From assembly GCA_947568835.1 (NCBI GenBank), contig OX387606.1, positions 9,176,001-9,240,000 on the forward strand: 64,000 nucleotides of DNA. Direction: 5' to 3'. Of the stretch, positions 1 to 13,558 are shown one piece after another (positions within the stretch are counted from its first letter, which is position 1; every line of letters begins with the position of its first letter). The stretch comes from Protonemura montana. Its lineage: Eukaryota; Arthropoda; Insecta; Plecoptera; Nemouridae. The position numbers and the translations under genes are program-made. The notes under the pieces were generated by a model that did no database searches, was not told where the DNA came from, and saw only the letters and a program-made list of their open reading frames with translations.

Positions 1-1471
1 AGAAAAGGTACAAAGCTAAACTTGGCAGACATTCTTTATACGGAAAGTTTGGTGGTCTCCAGAGTGAACGACTGTTTGATGAAATTCCACTAATTTTTGT
101 GAACTTTTATTGGCTCACAATTTTTTTTGCTAATTTTTCTGAAAAAAAATAGTTGAGTACGCAATAAGGCACCCTGAATATTTCGTCAAAATTGGAGTAT
201 TTGACCGGGAGAGCAAAAATAACATAAAAAAATATAATAATAATAAATAAACACGCACACATGTCGATTGCTTTTTTGGGGACAATTGAAATTGAAGATT
301 TCGCTAAGCTAATCAAAATTTGTCACAAAACTCAAATGCTAAAATAACCAAAGAAGGTATGAAGAGCAAATTCTTCAATAAAGTATTATTTTACTTGTGT
401 TTTCATATAAATGTATAAATTAATTCTTGCGAGAATATTGACATCGTTAAGCATTAGAACGCGGTAAGTTTTTGAAAATTCTGAAAATGATCTCCGATTT
501 TTTTTTAGTTCATTCAACATTATAATCAGATGATGTTTTAACGCCCAGAGACGAAGCTGAGATCAAAAGAAAGTTTCAACGAAATCAAAACAGTCGTTTA
601 GCCGGTAGAGCAATCAAGCACAAATATAAAATGATATGAGAGAATGAAGCAAAAATCAAACAAAAACTAATAAAACCCCAAGTTACTTTGTTTGTATCGA
701 TTGTAATTGAAGATTTCGCTACGCTTCAGCGAAACAACAAGTGGTTTAGTGCTCTCTCAAAAGAGCAAATTAAATTAAATAAAAAAACCCTTAAAACGCA
801 AAAACACATACATGTAGGTACACGATCTACGAAAAGATACTAATTATTTCAACCTTTGTTTAGCGATAACGCGAAGAAAACAAAAAAAAACATTTTGATT
901 CGGGTCAAACCTCTTTAATTAAAGCAGAATAAATCTCCGTTTAGCAAAACAGTGATAAAAATCACATATTTCGGAGTTTTATGAATTAATCTGGTTTTCC
1001 ATACGTTGCATAACCGCTTCAATGACCCTACCGCAGAAAGAGGTCGGGGAATTTCTGCTCATTATTTGCCACCAGGCAAAAGTCGGACTTAAATTTGGCG
1101 ACCAGCCACGATAATGGGATATCCCATGATCGGCAACGTGCTCTCCGATCTGTGGGTCCCACCGCGCATATACACTGTGTAAATCGTGGTGTAAACGTGT
1201 TGAAGCAGTAAGGCTGGTCTGTGGTTGGCTCACTAGTGGGGAGCCTCTTTGTGTCGACCAATCAACGAGCTGCTGCGAGGTGTGCGACGGCGGCAAAATG
1301 TACTTGCGGACGCCAGGATCCTGTGGAGGTACGGCCCCAGAGTTGAACTGATTTTACAAAATGTGGAAATTTCATAATTGTCGAAGGTGAATTGTGCACG
1401 TAGGAAGGGGCAAGGAGCATTGGTGGACGCGGAGGGGAGGGAGGGTTGGAGGAGGTGGGTGTGCGGTAGAC
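1..1471. other. Upstream flank of the TH gene
   Basis: No gene can be supported here. The first 950 bases are AT-rich, with many A and T runs and only short chance reading frames. From about 979 to 1330 the base composition becomes clearly richer in G and C. Because this block lies just upstream of the TH promoter, it may be a regulatory region; that is inference from composition and position. A G-rich purine stretch at about 1408-1465 directly precedes the TATA-like box. Confidence 0.4.
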
Positions 1472-1481
1472 TATTTAAAAG
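1472..1481 (+). promoter_or_regulatory. TATA-like box of the TH gene
   Basis: The sequence TATTTAAAAG lies about 350 bases upstream of the TH start codon and directly after a G-rich purine stretch. A transcription start about 30 bases downstream (near 1505) would give a 5' UTR of about 320 bases continuous with coding exon 1. No clear initiator motif fixes the start, so the call rests on motif and position only. Confidence 0.45.
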
Positions 1482-1825
1482 ACGGTGTTGACTGGAAGAG
1501 GATGCCTAAAGCAGCGTCGTCTCTCAACTGAGAAACTCCTTCACCGGTAGTTCGGCAGACTGAATTTGTCCAACTTTAACATCCAGTTACAAACTTCAGT
1601 GGTCGTAGCATTCCGATTTTTCGAAAAAATAAGGAATATTGCGTGAAAGAATCACCGAAACAACAAGAGAAGAAACTTGATTGTTTTCAAAAAATTATTT
1701 TTTTGAAAATAGCTTGTTTTAACCTGTGAAGTGAGCAATCAGTAAACCTGGCGTTCGCAGCATTTGGAGTACTAAGCCACAGCTACCGTAGTCCCCTCGT
1801 CGAAGCAACCCGCAATACAGACAAC

Positions 1826-4800
1826 ATGATGGCAGTAGCAGCAGCCCAGAAGAACCGTGAGATGTTCGCCATCAAGAAATCGTACAGCATTGAGGTGAGT
1901 GCCCACATACCTGAAGATCCACTTGGTACCAAACATCTTAACGACCCCGGAATAACACATTACCTGTACAGTGAACTTGCCGGGGAAAGCCGTACAATCA
2001 TTCCTAACAATTATATATGTGTGACAGGTGACCAGTTTTCATTTTAATCAATCTTTCGTACGGTTTAGGGATTTGTGAATGAAACGTTTATAAGCAAAAT
2101 TTCTTAGCTTTCTCGATTGCGGTGTCAACAGTGAAAATTTCCAACAGTAACTTATAGGATTGGGTTGACAGCGGATAAAATCTAGTCATAACGGGCGTTC
2201 CGGTATTTATGGCGCATGCGTTTAAATGCGGACACCCAAATGTATGGTAAAATTATTGCCTCAAGCTACAAGCTATATTCAAGGTAACCGGCTGCATTCA
2301 ACATTGAACCTATAGCTCCAGACACTCCTATGCTTAGTGCGTCAATGACACCTGCGGTTCATTGCGTCATAGTCAAAATGTTTCGTGCTTTATCGCACCT
2401 CATTAATGGCACCGCAAAGATCAATGTTTAACAAACAATTCCCCAACGCTAAGAAAATAAACTAGCGAAAGTTTCAAGATCTTTGCTGAGATTTCCACAC
2501 ACATGATATAAAGTGCATCAAATATTGCCAATGTCATTCGACATCCGATGAGCGTACACAACATAATTAATTTGATTTTAAACTCTTCTATCGCCAAAAT
2601 TTCAGTAATAACTTTAGTAAATATGCTCATTAGTATGACCTAATTTTGCAATCAAGGTCTTTGCTCAAGCAATTACGTATGTGTCGATTGTTGTATCAGA
2701 AACTACCCTAGAAATCCGCTAACTATTTTTTACTTTCGCTGGAAATGTGAAAATTCTTTGCACGCTTATTAAGGTAATGCAAGTTTAATGTTCGCACTCG
2801 TTTAGTTGCGTCAAATCTTGGCTAGATCTCAGACAGGATCTTGTTACTTAACAATTGCACATGTATTGTTACCAAATTCTTTGAAGAAGGACTCGATAAA
2901 AAATAGCGACATGGAAATTTTCGGCCAATGTCTTATACCTATCGAGCTGTCTTTTAAGAATGCTGTACAGTTATATAACGATTGTTTTAATGGGTGGTAA
3001 TTGCATCTTAATAGCCAGTTCCGATCAGAGGTACAAGGTGAGGTTTAATCGGTTTAGCTTATATGATCATAAGACAAGTCAGGTAGAAGCAGCCTCTCTC
3101 CGCTTGCGCTGCCCTTGAATAAAATGATTAAAATCACCTGAAGCTAAGAGGAAATGGTCTAATTAGTTATTGCCTGTAGAATAATTCAGCTAGGCTATGA
3201 AATATTATTTGTATACCTACACAATTCACGATCGATTACATTTAATAATAAATATCTCATAGAACATATCTCCGCCAAAGATTAATTTATTCTCGAATTC
3301 TGATGGGCAGAATTGAAAAAAAAAAATTCTTCGTTTTTATTCAGTCTGTGCACTTTGATTCACTATTTGAACTGCGTAACGTAACAGCTGACTGCATGAT
3401 GTTCATTACGCAAACCAATTACAACAATTCCCATTAATTGGCATACATGACAGAACGGTCAAGGTTTCTTTCAAAGCGTCGTGCCAGACTTTGAAAGATC
3501 ATTCGTATTATCTTGCTTTTACACGTTTTCTGCACGGAATATCATTTCGAGTCATTCATTAAAACATTCTATGTCAAGGTGATTCTAACGCTTTCTTCGG
3601 ACAATCGAATGAAATTAAAATCTCAACAGATGTTTCGTTCCTTGCAATACGGCGTAGGTGCAGTATAATTATTTAAAAAGTCGCGTTAAGAAAACAAACC
3701 GCTAAAAATAAATCTGATTGTAGCAAGTAATCAGATAACCAACCGTTACGCTTTTAACGGGCCGGTTAAAACCTTAACGAATACGAAAAATAGCGGCTGT
3801 AACGCATTTGCGTGTGGGTAGGTACTTTGGCAAAATAAAGACAAAATAATACGTCTTACCTTTGTTGTAGACTGAAGAGTTGTTAATGATCCGGTTTGCT
3901 TTCAAGGGGACTTGGTCCAGATTCCAGTCTCTTGTCTGCACAAGGTGGTTCACTTTGCGAGAGATACGAGATCAGACAGAAATTCACAGCTCCCGATTTA
4001 AAGCAATACTAATTTTTTTTTTTAATCATTTTTATAGACGAAGTAACTTTGTGCCAATTCCTGTTCTGTGCACCGTGTGCTTTAGAACAAAGAAATCACG
4101 AAAATACACAAAGAAATTAAATGCGTATCATTTTTGACGTTCACTGGATTCGGGGACCTTAAGATTTTTTTTTTTAACTTGTTCTTAAATTATTTCTTAT
4201 TAAAGAAACGCTATCCGGAAGAATTGATATTTGAAACACAGAAATCGCAAGTCAAGGTTAGAATATGAAGGGCTCACCAAAATCAATTAGATGTAAATTT
4301 TTAACTAGAAAATAATACGGAAACAATTGAGTGAAATTCATTTCAACATAATCAAACACGTTCAGCAAGTCTGCACTGCTGCATTTTTTTCTTGTTCATA
4401 CAAGTTTCCCGTCGAATTATTTAAGTGTTGACGTTTTTGTCAACGGTAAACACCGTGCGTGTAATTCAGAGGTGACCACATGCTGTTATTATAGTATATC
4501 CCGGAAAAAAAACTTCCAACGGACAACTATCTAATTTCATATTCACCATTGGCACAATTAGTAAACAAAAATTGTGGCTATAAACGTATGTACGCGTGTT
4601 CGCTCGCACGTCAACACACGCGTGGCACCCGTTAGATATTCGCATTCCGGTAACGCGCGTTGCGTTTGTGAAAGTCATCTCGAACGACTGACTGCTGTAA
4701 GTCCATGATCAATTGAATGACCCGAGTTACCTGGATGAACTTTAGCTTACGTTTATTATCTCAATTTAGAAGTATAATTCTAAATTACAACCGATCGATG

Positions 4801-7800
4801 ACTTTTTCCAGTTCTATCCCACCACCATTTCGGCAACCATAAATCAAGATTGAAGCAATTAATCAACAAGTGCTTAATTACCCTTGCCTAGGGTCAGTAA
4901 ACCCACTAGAACATCAAAATTCCATTTGACCGGTCAAGGTATATTGGTATTTTACATGGGAGAAACATAAAATTAAAACAATTCACTTATGGCAATTTCA
5001 AAGTAATTATGGTCAAAAGTTGATGGTGAAGATGCTTGTTGACGATAACTCCAGATACTGGTTGAACGATCAATCCTGGACTTCCTAATACCCCTTGGGC
5101 AACTTTGCTAGGGAACCGCAGGTTTCCGACTCGAATCATATTACGTATAGTTGCTTCATTAAAGCACATTATATACACCTATATATATACAAAATATCTA
5201 TTACCTACAGCAATAATGTCATATTTTCGTTCACTACTAAACATCATTAACGTAATGACTCTAAGTGTGCAAAAATCTATCAACTCACGTTCACAAATTA
5301 TTTCATTAGTTAACTAGCTCGAAGCACATAGAGGAATCCGCCCACGATCGCAAACAAGAGAATGTGTACACAGGCCACCTGACACTAAAATATCATAACA
5401 GGTAGACAACTTTGTAATAAAGCACCTCTATAATCCCACTATACAATTCAGTTCACCGCTGGTACAACTAAACTAGCAGCCAAAGTAGAAATTACCACAA
5501 ATGGAGCAGTCGTTTTTCGATTTTTCACGCTAGCACGTAGCGCGGCTTAGAAAACTCTCTCTCGGCGCTCTATACGGCGTAGCGGAAGGAAATGTGTCCT
5601 TTGAAAAGAGCCTGGAGAGTCCTATCGGGTAAGTCGTCGTCGACGTCGCGACGCCGGGAGTACGTGGGCAAAGCGTCGGAAGGTGGCACATTTCACGGTC
5701 CACTTGATGCCAGTGTCGGGCGACTTGAAAGGAGATCGATCCTCGTCTTGTCCGACTTAACAATGATCCATTGGGTACTCGATGAGAAGGACCTAGTGCA
5801 GCCTGTTGAATCGGCTAAGTGGAGGACGGTGCAACGGAATTTCTCGTCGATTTTCTTCAAAGTTTAGTCGATTATCTGGAGGTTTCGTTTTCACTTTCTC
5901 GGTGTGAGATGACTTCAGAAACGTCTTAGATCCAAGATAAATGGCTGAGGATTTGTTGATCTTGTGCCTTATTTTGGTGGCACGGACTCGTATATTTGAT
6001 CAGCTTGGATCATAGAGAAAAGGGGATTTTCACGATCCTATGGAGGAAAGGTGGAAAGAGTGCTAAAATATGTCCTATGTCGTCATGCCTCACACCCACG
6101 CGTTCATAGGACCCCCGTGCCCCAGCACTCTATTACCGCACAACCCCAACACAAAGTGACTCTCAGAAAGGGAACTTTGGGCGAGCTAAGGAAATGAAAT
6201 ACACGGTTGACTGCAATGCAATTGGCGACCGCAAAACCGCATGTCAAGTGCAGATATCTTGTCCGTGCGCGGATAGAAATTATTTAATGCCTCTCAAGGA
6301 GTTGTGGGTGTGACCGACCGCAGTTTAACTGCACTCCTTTATCTATTTATATAATTTGATAAATTTGCATAACATATACCTCAACTTACAGTTCTTTTTT
6401 AGTAGTTCTTTTTAGAGTAATTCATACAAGTTTCAGATTTGTTACTTAACGAGTCACGATTGATAAAAGAAATTGTAGAAACTTTATTTTTACATTTTAC
6501 CTGACTGTCACAGCACAACCTCGATAACGTTACTGTGTTTCTAGTATTTCTTCTCATGCGAACACATATTCGAAAATTGTTCTCTCTAGCCATTTTATTA
6601 AGAGAATGGACATCTTTAAAGCATTCAATCTCCGTTGCTTTATATCGGTGAATCCCCAGGGAGCATAGCCTCCTTTTATCACGGTAATCCTCCGGCCATT
6701 CTTCATAGGATCTTCCTGCTCGTTCCAAGTCCCAGCATGTTCCTGTAGGAGCCGAGGGCAATTCGGGATACAGCTGCGTTGAACCTATTTTAATGGACAT
6801 TCTTGAGCAGATGCGCACTTCACGAAATGATATACTCCGACAGTATTACGTGTGGTGTAAAAGTGCCACATAAAATCCGTGGGCTGGCGTGAAACTGTCA
6901 TAAAAAGTCATAAAAATTAACATTTTTCAAGTCTAATCACGTGCAGTACACCGGTAATAGCGTACAATTTAAGTAATTTTGGGTGCATACCTGGATTTTT
7001 CATATAAATTGGTTTTGACGAATAATACTGTTGTATATATTCTGTATTCCATTATATTCCTCTGGTATATGGATTTACGTAAGGTGCCGACACCTGTTGC
7101 CTCTATACGGGAACCAAAATTTAGTTTAAACTTCTATTACAAATTCATCTAATAGCGTGTGTGCTTTTTTTACTCTCTTCAGAATGGCTACCCATCGAGG
7201 CGTCGCTCTATCGTTGACGACGCTCGCTTCGAGACGCTCGTCGTCAAACAGACGAAGCAGAGCGTCTTGGAGGAGGCTCGTCAACGTTCCAACGGTAAGT
7301 AAATAAGTCCAAAGTGCACTAGACGAGCATGCTTCACACTTTTGCAGCGTTTTGAAGTTATCTATCTTTTATTTATTTAAATGCACGCTTGTATTTTATA
7401 TTGTTGTAGTCTACTAGTAGAATTATTACCAATTTTTAAATTTGTAGGAAGAGGAACTTTGAGACGTAGATATAAAATTAACGTTAAAAACACATCATTT
7501 ATGAAACAAACAATTTAGTAAACAGTCGAAAGTACAAGAAAACAAAACAGGCACACTGGTAAACATTTAAAATTAAATTTAAACAAAAACTTTTGTTCCC
7601 GAAACGATGTGTTTATTGACAAATTTATTTTTTTTTACCTCAAGTTCTAATACAAATGACACAATTGGTCACGTAATCTCTTCGTTGAGTTGAACGCACT
7701 CTAAACTTAGTAATAGTATTGCATTGCACTGTAGAATTTGTGCATGATGGACGTATGTTACTTGTAGATGGTCACCCCGAGAATGTTTCTATCATCGAAG

Positions 7801-10800
7801 CGAGGAGCCAGGAGGCCAAGCACATAATCGTGCCAGGTAAACACTTATTCAACTTTTCATTGCTAACCTAGGCCAATGCCCTTACTGGCACAAGTCTGCT
7901 TTAAGTTGCTAAGAGCCAGTTCAGAGCGGAGTCTTATTTTTCAGTACTATGTTACACAGAATAAAAAAATATGTAGCTTTATGCATTCAAAAACAAAACT
8001 AAATTGCGGGCTTCTGCATGGGACGTTACGAAGAGTCGGCTGATTATTCTATGGCTAATCGTAAAAAGAAGTCGTAATGGGTCGGTACACTTGAGCGACT
8101 TTCTTGGTCGGGTTATCTTCAGTCTGAACTGGTTTCGATGAGATCACTTTAAGCATGCGATGCTGACGCGCTTTTGATCGATGAGATTGATACACGCATG
8201 CAATGCCACTTTTTATCTAGAACTCTGTAATTGATTTTGTGAATTATAGTAACTATTATCATGCATTTTTGCATGTGTGATGCTAATTGATGTTGAATGA
8301 TTGTCTAAGTAGCTTGTTGTTGTCTTTTGTTCAACTTAGAATTTAATGGAAATGAAGAGACTGTGGTCGACGTCATCGAACTAGAGGCTTCACCCGAAGA
8401 GGAATATGAAGAAGTTGAGGTCTTTGAGGAGCTGACACCGGAAGGTAAGATTACAGAGAGACATTTCAACGATAATTTACCAATTTTGTTTTATACTAAA
8501 TCATTTTTAAGAAGGAAAAGTCAGAACAGCGACTTGAATGAAACTCAAAGTTTTCAAAGTCTGTCATTTCATCAAGTATTCCAGAAAGTGGCGGGGGAAA
8601 GGGTTGGCAGTAACTTCCTTAGCACCCACTCGTCTGTAAAATGGCGCTGAGTGCTTTCGACAGTCGGAAATAAAGTACGAAGCATTTTTGTGAACGAGTA
8701 CAAAACGATATTAACAATTAGTACTTTTTCGCGGCCTCCACTTTATGCAGTGACGTCGGATTTGGAACAATTCGCACTAGTGACAGACTGACAATGGAGT
8801 TAATGGACGAAATAAAATTGCTTTGAACTTTAACTTAAACAGTTTATTAGGTTTAAATATAAATTTAATCCAGTACCAAGTACGGCTCCGCATTTATCAA
8901 CTTTGCTTCAGCAAATCTACACCATACACCACCATACATGAACCACTTACCAAACAGTTATTCTCCTAATTTCGGTTTTAAAACTTGAAAATCCAATGCA
9001 CCTGAGTTTTTAGGACCCATCAAACACCCGCACCTCCTCACGGCCTAAAAGTCCTCTAAAAACTCCATCAAAATGAACGTAGACTGATCTATGCCTGTGT
9101 GTTTCAGACGCGGGGCTGACTGAAGAAGAAGTAATCATCTTCAACGCCGCCAGTGAGAGCAAGGACGCCGAGCAGGTAGTCCAGAAGGCCACCCTCGTCC
9201 TGAAGCTCAAGGACGGCATCAGCTCGCTGGCGCGCATCCTTAAGACCATCGAGGTGCGCATCTATTTTTGTTCTCGTCGTTCTCATCGATGAAATTAATA
9301 CCAAGTTCAGTCGGAGATCAGCTAAACTTGGCATGAAACCGTCAACTAACGGATAATTGTATCTGTTTTATGGTCATATCACGAGCTTGCTTTCATGGAT
9401 GAACAGCTTTCACAATTCTATGTTATGACTTGTGAGGTAATCTCAGAAATAACGATCGTGAGAAGACGAACACGTATTGAAACTCGAAATAGATCTATTT
9501 TCCAGTGTGGGTTTTGATTGCTTAGTCAGTCTTAACGGTTTTAATGGTTACCGTTTACAAATGAAGACTTCGTATTCAATATCTATTTTGGGAAAAGCTT
9601 TTTAAAAAACTGAAAAAAATCCTGTGAGTTTGAAATTATTTCAAAGTATAGACATATTTTTGACACGGTGGATACTCACAAAGCGTCAAGTAGTCACAAA
9701 GCAGAAACTTCAAATTAGGGTCTAACAAAATATGCAGCTTTCCTAACGAACTTTTCCTTCTGTTTGACTACAGAACTACAAAGGAACTGTGTCCCATGTG
9801 GAGACGCGTCCTTCCAAGGAGGATGGCATGCAATTCGACCTGCTCGTCAAGGTCGAGATGACTCGCCAGTCCCTGTTGGTTCTCATCCGGGCGCTTCGTC
9901 AGAGTGCATCCCTCGGAGGAGTCAGCCTTCTCGCCGAAGACACCCTCAACGTTAAGAGTAAGAACACATTACGTAACAGCAGCGAAGGGGAGAACCGAGA
10001 GCATTCTTAGCTAATCAACTTTACTCGAAAGATCAAATAGGTCTTGAATGGAATGGGCGTATCATTTCGAATTGTGTGCTCTGTGCTCACCAAAGTAATC
10101 AAAGAACGCAGTTAAATCACTAGTTTTTATAATTTTCTGGAATTTGTAAGAACCTGGATTTCTGTGCATGCCACCTGACCGTGAAATCCAGAGCGCTAAA
10201 AATGTTTAACGATCCGTCTGTCAGGCTTGAATGCATCCGAAATCGAACTCAAATCAACGGACTCGGTCATCGAGAACGAACGCTTTCTTGCACAAGAACA
10301 CAAGTTGTTCTTGTGTTGTGTCTACAAAATGTGGAAAAAATAGCCAGCAAATATGCATAGCTCTGAAACCAGTGGGGAAATAGAGTCATTGGAAAAAATA
10401 GCCAGCAAATATGCATAGCTCTGAAACCAGTGGAGAAATAGAGTCATTGGAAAAACGTCGGTCAAGGTGACAATAGCTAAACAGAAATGAAAAATGCACA
10501 CAACTTTAAAAAGCTCTAAGCCCGTTAGAAAACCATTCATACGTCTCAAATAATGCTTAAGGCCAACCAAGAATCTAAAAACAAGATCTCAGAAACGACA
10601 AAACAATAAATATCTGAAAATCGCAACGCTCTAATCACCTTCGTCTTGTCCCACAGGCCCCTGGTTCCCCCGACACGCCTCCGATCTCGACAACTGCAAC
10701 CATCTGATGACCAAGTATGAGCCCGAGTTGGACATGAACCACCCCGGTTTCTCCGACAAGGTCTATAGGGAGCGACGCAAGCAGATCGCCAGCATCGCGT

Positions 10801-13558
10801 TCGCCTACAAGTACGGTGACAAGATCCCCCGTATCGAGTATACTGAAACCGAGACCGCGACCTGGACCTCGGTATTCCACACCGTGCTCGACCTCAACCC
10901 CAAGCACGCGTGCGCCGAGTACCAGAGGGTGTTTGCCATGCTTCAAGAAGAGGGCATCTTCACTCCGGACCGCATTCCGCAGTTGGAGGAGATGTCTGCT
11001 TTCATGAAGAGTAAGTTGTTTTCTGACGTTTGAACCGTGCTATTTAAGTCTTGTTTCGATGCAAATTCATAACATTCCTATAACAGGTTTGATTTTCTCT
11101 ATACTTAAAAAAAATATATTTGATTCTGGGATGGGAAACTAAAGTTGAAAAAGTCCTTTATTTTCTGAAACTTCTTGAGTGAACATTACGACAATAATCA
11201 CATAACTTAATGAAAATTAGTCATCATCACTTTCAACCAGTTTATCAGCCATTTCGGGGATTTTTTGCTAAATCCAAAATTTCATTTTTTTTAAGTTTCT
11301 TAAGACCTAATGTAAACCGTGGTTCCATAATCTTAAAAATGTCTAACCCAATAATTTATTATCTACTTCCAGAACACACCGGCTTCTCTCTTCGTCCCGC
11401 TGCTGGCCTCCTGACCGCTCGCGACTTCTTGGCTAGTCTTGCGTTCAGAATATTCCAGAGCACCCAATACGTTCGTCACAGGTCCACCCCCTACCACACT
11501 CCCGAGCCGTGAGTATTTCTCATCTTAGAATCTATTTTATTTTCATCATCGAAATCGTAGCAGCGAATTGCAAGACAATAATCGGGAGTTCTCGGTAAAT
11601 TGATTTACCATTTTCTTTCTGCGTCCCTCGGGAGACTTGAATACGATCACGGATTTTGATAGTATAGCTACAGAACAGAAATATCAATTTTTTCTTTAAT
11701 GAAATTAAATGTCGGCATTTTAAGCAGCTTATCAGATATATCCGGTTCCGAACAAATTAACCCTACCCACTGAAAGCTAGTACAGGGAATCAATACTCTC
11801 GCAAAATGTACTAAATGCCACCAATATATTCCTTCGTGTGCATCAGTTTCATCATCAAGTGTGATCAGATTGACACTTAAATAGAAAGCGTTCTGCCCCT
11901 ATCCATCCCCAATGTTATGGAGGGCTAAAAGCCAATCATCTCCATATTCAATTACCACGAAGCTAATGACAGTGTCAGCGCTAAAAGCTACCTAATTACC
12001 AAACGCTCAGTGCAAGCGATACTTCCCCCAGCTGGTAATGAGATTAACACGCAGCACAACAGTCTATAAAGTTTGACACTAGATTGGCAAAGACGAAGTG
12101 TTACGACTTGTGATATAAAAAATAGTGGTGCTGACACTTACAGCAAATTAGATACAAAAATATTCCTGAAAACTTAATGTGATATCAAGGAATGAGACAT
12201 TACTAAACAGTATGGTATTTTATGAAGACCTCAGCAATCGATTGGTAACTCGCATTTTTAGAGACATTGGATAAATGGACCTAACCAAACCTTGCATACT
12301 GCTTGCATATTACGAAATGTTTGAATTGCCATACAATCATATGCATATAGTCATAAGGTTCATGCAGTCATATTTAAATACTTTGCAAGCTGTAGAAATC
12401 AGTAATATAAACTAGTTTTAGTAAAAAGTTCACCTAGATCAGCAAGTCTCACTTCGTTTTACTTTAGATAAAGTAGCTAGGAAAAGATACGAAATCCGAA
12501 ACGTTGAAAAAAAATTGAAAAATCTACCCTTTGAAATTTTTTTTGACAATGTGCCTCCCCATTGTTGCAGTGACTGCATCCACGAGCTGCTCGGACATAT
12601 GCCCCTGTTGGCCGACCCGGCCTTCGCCACCTTCTCCCAAGACATCGGTCTCGCCTCTCTGGGCGCTTCCGACGCCGAAATCGAGAAACTTTCCACCGTC
12701 TACTGGTTCACTGTCGAGTTCGGCTTGTGCAAGGAAGGAGACAAGGTCAAGGCGTACGGTGCCGGTCTTCTGTCCAGCTCAGGAGAACTTCTGCACGCCA
12801 TCTCAGACAAGCCTGAGCATAGGGCGTTCGACCCTGCCCAGACAGCCATCCAGGGGTATCAGGACCAGGAATATCAACCTATCTACTATGTCGCCGAGAG
12901 CTTCGAGGATGCCAAAGATAGATTCAGGTAAAGGCAATATATATCTATATTTTTTTTTTAAAGTAAACAAACGATAAAAAAAGTGAGAGAAGTAAGAAAA
13001 ACAAGCGTAGAATTTAAGAAAAATTAATTTTTCTCTTAAAGGACTACCCTGTGATTTTTCGTGTCCAATAAGAAGACTTCAAGTTACCAAATAAACCTTA
13101 ATTTTCGGCCTGAAAACCTAAACGTTAAAAATATCCAGCTATCTTTCAGCACCTACATAATTTCATCAAAGTAACTCAAGCTGAGACGAAAGCCATCGCT
13201 CTCAAATGCTAACCCTTTGAGCAACACGTTATTTTGTGCATAAACATAGCGATCAAACAATGTCCCCCACTGTAAGGTTTAAAATATCCACTGACCCTAT
13301 TTACAGCACAGAATCGTACCAACATCGAAACACACCGACTTAGCCATCACTAACCCTCCGTTTGCGTTGACACTTTGCAGGAAATGGGTGAACCAAATGT
13401 CGCGACCCTTCGAGGTTCGTTTCAACCCCACGACGGAACGCGTCGAGGTTTTGGACAGCGTCGAGCGACTCGAGAGCGTCATCGCCACACTCAATCACGA
13501 AATGCAACACCTCACAAATGCGCTAGCCAAACTTCAGACTACATTCACAGCTGCTTAA
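1826..13558 (+). CDS. TH: Tyrosine 3-monooxygenase (tyrosine hydroxylase), ten exons
   Basis: This enzyme hydroxylates tyrosine to DOPA using iron, O2 and tetrahydrobiopterin, the first step in making dopamine and cuticle catechols. Exons: 1826-1894, 7183-7294, 7768-7836, 8340-8444, 9108-9253, 9774-9957, 10657-11010, 11373-11508, 12571-12927 and 13381-13558. All introns are GT-AG and all phases close, giving 1710 nt and 569 aa. The N-terminus ([19 protein letters not shown]) and the whole catalytic half match insect TH (pale). Iron ligands are visible as His396 and His401 in IHELLGHMP and Glu441 in FTVEFGLC; the 40-residue spacing from His401 to Glu441 matches rat TH. Ser32 in [13 protein letters not shown] sits where the Drosophila PKA site lies. 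The C-terminal leucine-rich helix (LTNALAKL) fits the tetramerisation tail. Start chosen from conservation. The gene is complete. Confidence 0.97.
1895..7182 (+). other. Large first intron of TH
   Basis: This 5.3 kb intron separates the 23-codon first exon from the rest of TH. It begins GTGAGT and ends TTCAG. Most of it is AT-rich. A GC-richer block at about 5520-5870 stands out and could be an enhancer or an old insertion. Open frames exist on both strands there (5592-5867 plus, 5530-5763 minus), but they overlap each other and resemble no family I know. A 139-codon minus-strand frame at 6399-6818 also lacks support. Confidence 0.5.
7768..8444 (+). other. TH: Putative optional acidic exon pair of TH (7768-7836 and 8340-8444)
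   Basis: Two consecutive exons of 69 and 105 nt each start and end in the same phase (one base into the codon). Skipping either or both therefore keeps the frame. The second is strongly acidic (for example [14 protein letters not shown]). In Drosophila pale, two acidic exons at this position are included in the hypodermal isoform and skipped in the nervous-system isoform. If the same holds here, the two proteins would be 569 and 511 aa. The conserved layout is visible; alternative use is inferred. Confidence 0.7.
10332..10455. repeat. 58-bp tandem duplication in TH intron 6
   Basis: Two 58-bp units at 10332-10389 and 10390-10447 differ at one base, followed by the first 8 bases of a third unit. 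A short perfect hairpin (10291-10300 with 10306-10315, CACAAGAACA) lies just upstream. The near identity of the units implies a recent slippage or duplication event. Confidence 0.9.

Noticed and set aside
979-1296. 105-codon minus-strand open frame upstream of TH
   Set aside because: It overlaps another frame on the same strand, has no recognisable family or splice context, and sits in a GC-richer promoter-proximal block where long frames arise by chance.
5530-5867. Opposed open frames of 91 (plus) and 77 (minus) codons in TH intron 1
   Set aside because: Mutually overlapping, no known domain, no consistent splice sites. Treated as a GC-rich block only.
6399-6818. 139-codon minus-strand open frame in TH intron 1
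   Set aside because: No family resemblance, composition biased by AT-rich DNA, and no supporting promoter or poly(A) context.
8060-8200. Possible third 5S-like copy (GATGAGATCACTTTAAGCAT)
   Set aside because: Only a short part of the A-box region resembles 5S, the downstream GGATGGG box is missing and no SINE body follows.
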